From Gemmatimonadales bacterium (lineage in GTDB: Bacteria; Gemmatimonadota; Glassbacteria; GWA2-58-10): a stretch of 64,000 nt of DNA. The notes beneath the pieces were generated by a model. It saw nothing but the letters and a program-made list of their open reading frames with translations. It was not told the origin of the DNA and made no database searches. Where the stretch lies: positions 1 through 64,000 of the forward strand of contig JAJRTS010000071.1 of the NCBI GenBank assembly GCA_024278175.1, given 5' to 3'. The position numbers and the translations under genes were made by a program. Shown here in pieces: positions 25,501 through 32,045 of this stretch (positions are counted from its first letter, which is position 1; each line of letters starts with the position of its first letter).

Positions 25501-26257
25501 CCAGGGTGAGCACTCGATGCGGCAACTGGGCAGCGAGACCAGGCTCAAGGCACCGGCCCTTAGTAGTTTGGAGCGCTCGCTGACGGTGATTAACGCCGGG
25601 ATGCTCACGTTGTTGCAGGACAGCGATAACATGCAGCAATCCTCCTCGGCCACTGGCATGGACCAGATGCTCAAAAAGATGAAAGAGATGGCGCAGCGCC
25701 AGCAGCAGTTGAACCAGGCCGGCAAAGACGCCCTGGGGCAGCAACAGCAGGGCCAGGGTGGCGCTCCGGGTTTGGGACAGGGACAGGGGCAGCAGAGTGG
25801 CGAGCTGATGGAGATGCTGCGCCAGATGGCGGCTGAGCAGGAAGCTATCCGCCGGCAGCTCGAACAGATGGCCTCCCGGGCCGGCGGGCGGAGTGAGAAA
25901 ATGGGCAACGTGCTGGAAGGAGCCGCCAGGGAAGCGGCAGAGGTAGTAAAGGAGCTACGGGAAAGAGGTCTCAGCAGGGAAGTGCTGGAGCGGCAGAACA
26001 GGATATTCAACCGCCTGCTGGATGCACAAAGGGCAATCCAGGAGCGTGAGTCCGGACGCAGGCGCAAGTCGGAGCGCCCGGAGGATTTCACGATCTCGAG
26101 GCCGGAAGGCTTGCCGCAAGGGTTGCTGGAGAGCGAGGACGGCCAGGAACTGCTCCGCCAGCAAATGAAGCGCTGGAAGGGTGGTTACCCGGATAGCTAC
26201 CGCAATCTGATTCGCCGTTACTACGAGTTACTCAAAATAAAGGGGCTGGAGCAGTAA
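22568..26257 (+). CDS. DUF4175-family membrane protein
   Basis: A very long protein of about 1229 residues. Two N-terminal membrane helices (about 33-75) and a third near 170 precede a beta-sandwich region (about 210-500). Then comes a long glutamine-rich coiled coil (about 520-700), a low-complexity Ala/Ser/Pro linker (about 705-790) and another helical region with QQQGQGGAPG repeats (about 1055-1080). This order is typical of DUF4175 proteins. They are thought to be large periplasmic scaffolds linked to the Bat/MoxR locus; the function is unproven. ATG 22568 is used; an in-frame ATG eight codons on (MTDARG) is an alternative. Translation is probably coupled to the DUF4159 gene. Confidence 0.8.
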   Translation: MSVRGKKMTDARGALRERMSYVRRYSIRIALAEATLWCAVVVCASALAMLCAEKWFYLPAAIRICVLILFGSCLLTVAFWRFTHAITRFGALAGNARELEKTHPKLKTRLSSALEFCALSGAKYGQSTALMDAAVEQACALIEDRAEVRKLCAGVLSDVRKRSGRALRIAVLLAGAFMLTGAQDPLALYRALESYSHPLKLLEREKSYQILVRPGDRTILRGDSLRVTAVGTIGKPGGMSLQLSQAGQPSQCLEMAYNPGQFEHTLTIASVQNDFRYHVTNDGVSSDTFSVTVTNNPFVTQLSLTYEYPSYTSLESYTTTREKAIQGLRGSRVIISGRSSNPLDSAWIRLEPDSIRSAAITDQRGFSDTLTLAGDGNYSILLLDHWGLASSDTLTYPITVIADERPAVALRHPRGQSDLNEEMVQPLVYELADDFGLSRLRLNYRRIRPSGDEGEPRSLTVASWPGPHRPAHVLEQYNWNLNSLGLLPEDEVAYSLTVFDNDRVSGPKSASTAEYRIRFPSLEEIFEREQDRQQQIVTELSELEEQGEQLQEQVKKLNETIERGEQLQWEDNQQLSQALQQQRKMLEEVKQLSEDLQQSLDQLQRGDMMSSELIEKMRKVQQLMAEVSTEELTGLMSQIQQSIDRMDPRALEEEMAKLQVSQEGILQKLDKTLALLERLKLEQKLDDLVRQTEEIARAAAALADSTGSLLDSSALAAADSAAARFDPPSAAAGDTPGAPGSAQAEKSPEPDSTTSAGARREEGAASETSASVPESRGANPDTAVVNDGSTDPELMSRMVQNTSAVGERTAGLFEQIEQAVQPFGEAGELETAAALLGERVNQQGPAERNIEQALAGYRQGQPEQSYLAQRSLKHTMQQMSGRMRKYREELRSKWQGEVAEAFKRAFDQLSYLSENQEAVLIEARAEPDFSHPDILSYAAREQEIVQGLDAVRREMVEAAKNNFFVSNQLLSILYMATSQGEHSMRQLGSETRLKAPALSSLERSLTVINAGMLTLLQDSDNMQQSSSATGMDQMLKKMKEMAQRQQQLNQAGKDALGQQQQGQGGAPGLGQGQGQQSGELMEMLRQMAAEQEAIRRQLEQMASRAGGRSEKMGNVLEGAAREAAEVVKELRERGLSREVLERQNRIFNRLLDAQRAIQERESGRRRKSERPEDFTISRPEGLPQGLLESEDGQELLRQQMKRWKGGYPDSYRNLIRRYYELLKIKGLEQ

Positions 26258-26376
26258 CGCCCGGGATGTTCCCCGAGAACGCAAAAAGGGCGCTGCACGC
26301 CGCCCCACAAGGATAATCACCTTCCCCCGGCCGGTAATGACCGGTCTGGTTTCCGGTCCGGAGGTAATCGAACCGC

Positions 26377-27075
26377 TTATTTTATCAGACCGCCGTATAA
26401 CCTGATTTTCAACTCATTCTCGTGACTGTCGTTGAAAATCGTCAACTCTCCGGTCAACTTCATGCCCTTCTCCACTTTGGGAATTTTCAGCCTGAGCCGC
26501 GTAACCTCATCCGGTTCCAACAGTTGCTTGTCCAACTGCACTTCCACCGCGCCCACCGTGGAGGCAATCTCGCTGATCCGCACCTGTTTTCCGGAAAGAT
26601 TCCTGATCTCTATCTCGCGCTGAACCGATTCGCCGGTTTTTAGCCCCGCGAAATAAATCGAGGCGGGGGAGACCTGCAGGTCCTGCTTTATATCGGCGTG
26701 GATACTGAGCTTGGTGACCGGGTTTTCCTCGTCGTTGGAATACACGTAGATGTTCTTGGTCACCGAACCGCGGAACCTCCCGGAGTCGAAAATAGCCGTC
26801 AGAGTTGTTTTTTCGCCCGGCGCAAGCTTGCGTTTCTTTATCGATGGCACCGTGCAGCCGCAACTGCTGCGAATATTTGTGATTTGCAACGGGATGTCGC
26901 CGCTGTTGGTGATGATGAAATCATGCCTGGCCTCGCTGCCACGATAGATTGATTTGAAATCGAAGTCCGGCTGGTTCACCTCCAGCCTGGCGGCGGCTCT
27001 GGCCGGGGCAGCCGTGAGCAGGGAGGCTAAAAACAGCATGGTTATCGCAACGCTAAGACCCCGGATAGATATCAT
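26377..27075 (-). CDS. DUF1573-family exported protein
   Basis: A 232-residue protein with a Sec signal peptide (cleavage after about residue 27, ARA). It has two immunoglobulin-like domains. The first holds the DUF1573 signature FDFKSIYRGSEARHDFIITN and SSCGCTVPS with paired cysteines; the second repeats the beta pattern. DUF1573 proteins are common in the FCB group, and their fold is like ASPM/SPD-2/Hydin domains. They probably act in the periplasm; the role is unknown. The TPR protein gene lies 59 bases upstream on the same strand and may be co-transcribed. Confidence 0.85.
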   Translation of the reverse strand: MISIRGLSVAITMLFLASLLTAAPARAAARLEVNQPDFDFKSIYRGSEARHDFIITNSGDIPLQITNIRSSCGCTVPSIKKRKLAPGEKTTLTAIFDSGRFRGSVTKNIYVYSNDEENPVTKLSIHADIKQDLQVSPASIYFAGLKTGESVQREIEIRNLSGKQVRISEIASTVGAVEVQLDKQLLEPDEVTRLRLKIPKVEKGMKLTGELTIFNDSHENELKIRLYGGLIK

Positions 27076-27134
27076 CGAACTTCTCCATATGTTATCGGCG
27101 CGTTTCTCTTAAGTACATGGGACTGCCCGGCGTT

Positions 27135-27800
27135 TTACAATTGCAGCTCGGCGGGATTTTCACCGGAGTTTTCAAGCGCCAGCGGTTGAGTTTCACCGTT
27201 CTTGTTGATTCTGCTATCCATTTCCCAGGACTGCTTATATGCCTTCATCGCTTCATAAAACTGCCCGTTGCAGCGATAGGCCTCACCGAGGTAATAAAAA
27301 ATTCCCGGGTACTCCGGCCTTTTGTCGGTTACCTTCTGGAACTGGATGATCGCCTTTTCGAACTGGCTGAATCTCAAGTATGCTACCCCGAGCCTGAACT
27401 CCGGTTCCAGGTCGAACGGATTGACGCTTTTTTCCGACAGGTACTCGGAATAGATGGTTTGCAGATCCTTGCCTTCCAGGTTGAGTAGACCACCGGCGTT
27501 ACCCAGTTGCTCGTTTATTACCATATCGTACGGTGTTTCTCCCAACGCAACGCCCGCGCTGTCCTGATCGAGCAGGGTATCGGTCAGGACGCCAGACTCG
27601 TCGGGACCGCTATCGATCACAATCTGGCGGAACTTGGCGGTGTCAAGCGCCCCGATTCCCGTGTTCATTTTTTCCAGCAGGTTTTTCGGGCGCTGGCTTT
27701 CCTTGATCTTCAGTGCGGTGCTGAATTGCTGGGATACGAACCCGGCGATAAGCAACAGCAGAAGGATAAACACCGCGGCTATGACCAACATGTTTACCAC
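27135..27800 (-). CDS. Membrane-anchored TPR protein
   Basis: A 221-residue protein with an N-terminal membrane helix (MLVIAAVFILLLLLIAGF, about 4-21), a variable linker and two or three tetratricopeptide units in the C-terminal half (EFRLGVAYLRFSQFEKAI; GIFYYLGEAYRCNGQF). GTG at 27800 is chosen because GGAG lies eight bases upstream; ATG at 27791 has none at the right distance. The longer frame to 27884 is not supported. The repeats suggest protein-protein interaction outside or along the inner membrane. It is divergent from the Crp-like gene. Confidence 0.7.
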   Translation of the reverse strand: MVNMLVIAAVFILLLLLIAGFVSQQFSTALKIKESQRPKNLLEKMNTGIGALDTAKFRQIVIDSGPDESGVLTDTLLDQDSAGVALGETPYDMVINEQLGNAGGLLNLEGKDLQTIYSEYLSEKSVNPFDLEPEFRLGVAYLRFSQFEKAIIQFQKVTDKRPEYPGIFYYLGEAYRCNGQFYEAMKAYKQSWEMDSRINKNGETQPLALENSGENPAELQL

Positions 27801-27890
27801 TGTCACGACTCCAGAAAAAGAAGCACTGCTTAAACAATATACCGAAACCAACCCCCGCAGGCAAGCGGCTGTCGGCGCACCCATTACTTA

Positions 27891-27919
27891 TTGACAAAGA
27901 TTAGCGTTAAGGCTAAAGT
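27891..27919 (+). promoter_or_regulatory. Promoter of Crp-like gene
   Basis: TTGACA (27891-27896), a 17-base spacer and TAAAGT (27914-27919), about 50 bases before the Crp-like start. Confidence 0.55.
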
Positions 27920-27967
27920 TAAATATCTACACAAAAGGGCTGTCGCTTGCAACCAGGCGCGCAGAGT

Positions 27968-28471
27968 ATGCAAAAGCGAAGTTTCCCGATCAAAAAAACA
28001 TACAGGCCCGGTGAGATAATCCCGCGGGAAAACACCACGGGCGGCCGGACGCACATCATTGAATCAGGCAAACTAGAAGTTAGTAAGAATATCGGCAGGT
28101 GGCGAGTAGTCTTTACCACCCTGGCAAGAGGCTCCATATTCGGAAGAATGAGCCCGATGGACAATTCCCCCAGCCCGGCCACTGCTAGCGCTAACGAGGA
28201 CACCGCAGTCACCGTGACGGGCAAGGCCGGTTTTCAGGCTATGCTCAAGCCGCACCAGCCGTTGCGGAGCATTTACGATGTCCTGGCCGACCGGCTTCGC
28301 AAAACCGGCCGGCAGGTCAATCCGCTCAAGCCGACAAGCTATTATTGCAGCCTGTGCAGCCTGGCTTTTTATCTGACCCGTTCCCTCGGCAATCGCCAGG
28401 CTGAGCGGATAACAGTGGAATTGGACTGCCTGCCCAAAGAAAGTTGCACGATTCTTGCAATCCAAAATTAG
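27968..28471 (+). CDS. Cyclic nucleotide-binding (Crp/Fnr-like) protein, truncated by TAG
   Basis: A 167-residue frame. The N-terminal half is a cyclic-nucleotide-binding jelly roll (YRPGEIIPRENTTGGRTHIIESGKLEVSK, then GSIFGRMSPMDNSPSPATA), in which the usual FGE is FGR. A long helix (SIYDVLADRLRKTGRQV) and the beginning of a winged helix (ELDCLPKESCTILAIQ) follow. The frame then hits TAG exactly inside the DNA-binding domain, and the same frame continues for 54 more codons with a plausible recognition helix (VEQVLARLFFAGWIQVG). The gene is probably a decaying transcription factor. Start ATG 27968 is chosen over TTG 27947. Confidence 0.7.
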   Translation: MQKRSFPIKKTYRPGEIIPRENTTGGRTHIIESGKLEVSKNIGRWRVVFTTLARGSIFGRMSPMDNSPSPATASANEDTAVTVTGKAGFQAMLKPHQPLRSIYDVLADRLRKTGRQVNPLKPTSYYCSLCSLAFYLTRSLGNRQAERITVELDCLPKESCTILAIQN

Positions 28472-28884
28472 CTTGTGGAGCAGGTGCTCGCCAGATTGTT
28501 TTTTGCCGGTTGGATACAGGTAGGCAAGGCATATGTTGCCGGTGCGCTCACCGCGAGCCTGTCATTGCCGATGAGCGTAAATTCAGTAATTGGACCGTGT
28601 TTCCTGCGCGGCAATCAGTCCGAGTACGAATAGTACTCTCTCGGCTGCGGCAACTAGCTGCAAGCCGTGGATAACACGCTCAATGTTGGCGCCAAGCAGG
28701 TCGATATATTAAAGAAGCCATGTTTTTCGCCTGAGGACTGTTCCAGCTTCCGTTTGATCAGCAAGTAGCATCTGTGCCTTAATGGTAGAAAACAGCCCAG
28801 GAAGCGTTGGAGCTGAAGGCAGGCCGGTTGAAAAAATCGTACCGTAAGATGGTGGAACTTTTGAAGGTCATTGCCTCCAACTAA
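28472..28884 (+). pseudogene. Remnants downstream of the Crp-like gene
   Basis: Directly after the TAG, the same frame runs to another TAG at 28631-28633 and encodes the end of a winged-helix domain. Further on, a different frame ending at TAA 28882-28884 encodes EALELKAGRLKKSYRKMVEL, a charged helix that looks like the C-terminus of a real protein, but it is closed upstream by stops. The 466 bases between the Crp-like stop and motB therefore look like degraded coding sequence rather than a promoter region. Confidence 0.4.
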
Positions 28885-28937
28885 TTTGTTTATATGCAGA
28901 TAACGCCCTTGATTAAAGTTGCGGCGGAAATACTGTA

Positions 28938-29648
28938 ATGGCAAAAAAATGTCCAGAATGCGAGATCGGATCACCCGCGTGGATGACCACGTTCAGCGAT
29001 CTGATGAGCCTGTTGCTGTGCTTTTTCGTGCTGATCGTCTCGATGAGTAGTGTCGACCCGCAGGACTTCAGCAAAGCCAGCGGAGCTCTGCGCGGTTCGC
29101 TGGGTATCCTCAGCGAGGACCCCTCGACCATGGAGCTTGTCCACGTGATCGTGCCCAAGGTGAGCGATGTTGACCTTGGCGAAATATCCACGGCCGTCTC
29201 CAAGCTGCAGGATTTCGTTGAGCAGCAGAAGCAGCAGGAGAGTATCAAGATTGTAATCACTTCCAAGGGTATTGCCATCCGCATCCTGACTCCACTGCTG
29301 TTCGAGCGCGGAATGGCTGAGTTGAATCCAAGGGGAATGCCTTATCTGGCCAAGGTTTATGAAATAGCCCAGGGCTGGGACAACAAGATAAGGGTGTCCG
29401 GGCACACCGATGACCAGCCGATTGACAATATGCTCTACGACTCCAACTGGGAGCTCTCGTTCGCCAGGGCGAAAAGCGTGATAGATTTCGGCGTCAACTA
29501 CACCGGCTTGCCCCCGGAGCGATTTTCGGCCGTGGGCTACGGCGAATACAGACCCGCTTTTCCCAATGACTCTGAACAGAACCGGAAAAAGAACCGGCGA
29601 GTGGAAATCTTTATCGAATACGATGTTGCTCCGGACCCGCTGACATGA
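28938..29648 (+). CDS. motB: MotB-type flagellar motor / OmpA-domain protein
   Basis: A 236-residue stator-type protein. The N-terminus KKCPECEIGSPAWM is followed by the single membrane helix FSDLMSLLLCFFVLIVS with the proton- or sodium-binding aspartate at residue 21. A plug region and a C-terminal OmpA domain follow, with peptidoglycan-binding residues in SGHTDDQPIDN and NRRVEIFI. This is the normal MotB layout and length. No MotA gene is adjacent, and the upstream DNA is decayed sequence. It may pair with a distant MotA or work in another ion-driven complex. Confidence 0.85.
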   Translation: MAKKCPECEIGSPAWMTTFSDLMSLLLCFFVLIVSMSSVDPQDFSKASGALRGSLGILSEDPSTMELVHVIVPKVSDVDLGEISTAVSKLQDFVEQQKQQESIKIVITSKGIAIRILTPLLFERGMAELNPRGMPYLAKVYEIAQGWDNKIRVSGHTDDQPIDNMLYDSNWELSFARAKSVIDFGVNYTGLPPERFSAVGYGEYRPAFPNDSEQNRKKNRRVEIFIEYDVAPDPLT

Positions 29649-29703
29649 ATTCCCGATAGTTTTTCTGCTGCATTATTCTTCCATTAAAGTGGGAGGGACG
29701 TAA

Positions 29704-30282
29704 ATGAAATCCTGTCCAGTCTGTTACGGCGAGATTTACGAGAAAGCCCTCAAGTGCCACATTTGCAAATCCTTTGTCAAGCCAAGGGTGAACGAGGGCC
29801 AGTTCTGGGGTACGCTCCTGATGGTCACCGGTATCCTTGTAGGTATTTTCAGTTACGTCTGGTTCCTCGGCAAGACCGACAGTATCTGGCTGCAGGTTAT
29901 GATCGCCGGGGTGATCCTGGCTTATCTAGGCTTCCTGGTCTATGGCTTCGGCACCTTTTACAGTTGGTTCAGCCTGAAACCAAACGATGCCGACAGCATG
30001 GATGAAGAGGGCAAGAAGCGTTGCTTCTACTGTGGAGGCATTATTGACGACAGGGCGATAAAGTGCCCTCTGTGCCAGGGATACCTTCGCCAGGAGCGCG
30101 GAAAAATTCTCGCTACGTTCGCGGTGGTCAGCGGGATACTGATCATGACCACGGCTTACATTGTCGGATTGGCCAAGAGTACATATCCGGAAAGTTACAT
30201 TCAGGTCGGCTTTACGGTGATAGTGGCCGGACTACTGTTATTCATGGTGCAGGCCCTGAGGCATCGCTACACCACATACTGA
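29704..30282 (+). CDS. Duplicated zinc-ribbon/membrane protein
   Basis: A 192-residue protein built from two similar halves. Each half starts with a zinc ribbon and continues with two membrane helices: CPVCYGEIYEKALKCHIC (4-21) then helices at about 35-54 and 62-85; and CFYCGGIIDDRAIKCPLC (107-124) then helices at about 137-157 and 165-184. The internal repeat shows an ancient duplication. GGGAGGG precedes the ATG. No enzymatic motif is visible; the ribbons may sense or organise partner proteins at the membrane. It follows motB by 55 bases. Confidence 0.7.
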   Translation: MKSCPVCYGEIYEKALKCHICKSFVKPRVNEGQFWGTLLMVTGILVGIFSYVWFLGKTDSIWLQVMIAGVILAYLGFLVYGFGTFYSWFSLKPNDADSMDEEGKKRCFYCGGIIDDRAIKCPLCQGYLRQERGKILATFAVVSGILIMTTAYIVGLAKSTYPESYIQVGFTVIVAGLLLFMVQALRHRYTTY

Positions 30283-30311
30283 CACGAGTGAATTACTTTA
30301 GTCGCAACCTG

Positions 30312-30346
30312 AGCCTGATGGTGATAACCCCTGTCAGGCTTTTTTC
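30312..30346 (+). terminator. Intrinsic terminator
   Basis: AGCCTGA (30312-30318) pairs with TCAGGCT (30334-30340) and is followed by TTTTTT. It closes the motB and zinc-ribbon transcript. Confidence 0.75.
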
Positions 30347-30541
30347 TGGTTGAAGGTTGTTTACACTGACAGGATGAATCGATTTCAGTCTCCGAAAATA
30401 TGTATTATATTCTCAAAATACAGGAATTGTCCCGGATGATAACGGGTTTTGCAAAAAAGTGTTTGTTGCTCCACATTATTCAGTGTAATAATCAGCCTCT
30501 GTTCGCTCCTGTTAACTCGCTATTATAAGGAAAGTGGGAAG

Positions 30542-31915
30542 ATGTTCGAGAAACGGATACTTTGTATCGGAGCCGGTTATGTGGGTGGTCCGACAATGGC
30601 CATGATAGCCGCCAAATGCCCCCATTACGAAGTGACTGTGGTTGATGTTAACGCAGAAAGGATACAAGCCTGGCAAAGTGACCATCTGCCGATCTATGAG
30701 CCGGGATTACTTGAAGTAGTCAAGGAGGCGAGGGGGCGCAACCTCTTTTTTTCCACAGAGATAAAGGCCAACATCAAGAAGGCGGATATTATTTTCGTGT
30801 CCGTCAACACGCCGACAAAAACCTTCGGCGAGGGCACGGGGATGGCTGCCGACATGCAGTATCTCGAGAAAACCGCCCGCGATATTCTCGAATCGTCCGA
30901 GAGCGGCAAGATCATCGTGGAAAAAAGCACCGTGCCCGTGCGAACCGCCATGGCGATGGAGAGTATCCTGGTAACGAACACCAAGGGCCTGCAGTTCGAC
31001 GTCCTTTCCAACCCGGAGTTTCTGGCCGAGGGTACGGCTGTCGCCGACCTCAATAACCCGGACAGGGTGCTGATCGGCTCCAGGGAAACGGAGCGGGGGA
31101 TTGCCGCCCGCGATCAGATCGTTGAAATTTACCGTAACTGGGTGCCGGCTGAAAAGATCATCACGAGCAACGTCTGGAGCTCGGAGCTCTCTAAACTGTG
31201 CGCTAACGCTTTTCTGGCCCAGCGTATTTCCTCGATCAACAGCCTCTCGGCCCTCTGTGAGAAAACGAAAGCCAACGTAATGGAAGTCAAGCGCGCTATC
31301 GGGGCCGATTCCAGGATCAATCCCAATTTCCTTAACGCCAGTGTCGGATTCGGCGGCTCATGCTTCAAAAAAGATATCCTCAACCTGGTCTATATCTGCC
31401 GTCACTATGGTCTTAGCGAAGTTGCCGACTATTGGGAAAGCGTTGTGAAAATTAACGAGTACCAGCAATCGCGCTTCGTTTCCAGGATGCTGGGGGCCAT
31501 GTTCAACACGGTCGTTAATAAAAGGATCGCCATCTTCGGTTTCGCTTTCAAGAAAGACACGGGTGATACGCGCGAGTCCCCGGCGATTTTTATCGCGGGA
31601 AAGCTGCTGGAGGAACATGCAGCGCTGGTAATTACCGACCCGAAAGCCCTGGAGAATGCCAAACAGGACCTTGCCGGATGTGATGGCGACGTTTCTTTTG
31701 TGGATGATCCGTACGAGGCCGCCAGGGGCGCGCATGCGATCGCCGTGGTAACCGAGTGGGATTGCTACAGGGAACTGGACTACCGGAGGATTTTTGACTC
31801 GATGGCCAAGCCGGCTTATATTTTCGATGGCCGTAATATTCTTGACCACGAGCAGTTGTATGAAATCGGCTTCAATGTCTATCCGCTGGGGAAACCGGAG
31901 CAGGCGCATTTCTAA
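30542..31915 (+). CDS. UDP-glucose 6-dehydrogenase, eukaryote-like type
   Basis: A 457-residue enzyme that oxidises UDP-glucose to UDP-glucuronate with two NAD+. The NAD-binding motif GAGYVGG is at 10-16, and the catalytic cysteine is Cys274 in [10 protein letters not shown]. The protein begins [19 protein letters not shown] and contains [18 protein letters not shown], both features of the animal-type branch rather than the shorter bacterial Ugd. The C-terminal domain [17 protein letters not shown] completes the fold. ATG 30542 is preceded by GGAAAGTGGG; the longer frame from 30449 is not conserved. UDP-glucuronate feeds capsule, exopolysaccharide or lipopolysaccharide sugars. A terminator follows. 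Confidence 0.92.
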   Translation: MFEKRILCIGAGYVGGPTMAMIAAKCPHYEVTVVDVNAERIQAWQSDHLPIYEPGLLEVVKEARGRNLFFSTEIKANIKKADIIFVSVNTPTKTFGEGTGMAADMQYLEKTARDILESSESGKIIVEKSTVPVRTAMAMESILVTNTKGLQFDVLSNPEFLAEGTAVADLNNPDRVLIGSRETERGIAARDQIVEIYRNWVPAEKIITSNVWSSELSKLCANAFLAQRISSINSLSALCEKTKANVMEVKRAIGADSRINPNFLNASVGFGGSCFKKDILNLVYICRHYGLSEVADYWESVVKINEYQQSRFVSRMLGAMFNTVVNKRIAIFGFAFKKDTGDTRESPAIFIAGKLLEEHAALVITDPKALENAKQDLAGCDGDVSFVDDPYEAARGAHAIAVVTEWDCYRELDYRRIFDSMAKPAYIFDGRNILDHEQLYEIGFNVYPLGKPEQAHF

Positions 31916-31920
31916 AAGCA

Positions 31921-31960
31921 AAGAGGGAGGGAGACCCGGCAGGAGCCTCCCTCTCTCTTT
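31921..31960 (+). terminator. Intrinsic terminator of UDP-glucose dehydrogenase gene
   Basis: AAGAGGGAGG (31921-31930) pairs with CCTCCCTCT (31946-31954) and runs into CTCTTTT. It lies six bases after the stop codon. Confidence 0.8.
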
Positions 31961-32045
31961 TACGAGCGTAAGTTTACATAATATATCTTATGTGACATCT
32001 ATTTTTTGATTAATATTGCCACTCAAGGGTTTACTGTCAAGAAAA

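Noticed and set aside
13350-28633. The idea that stop codons are reassigned, from the in-frame TAA (14970) and TAG (28469)
   Set aside because: TAA, TAG and TGA all end intact genes here (porV with TAA, dctP with TAG, era with TGA), so the breaks are local events.
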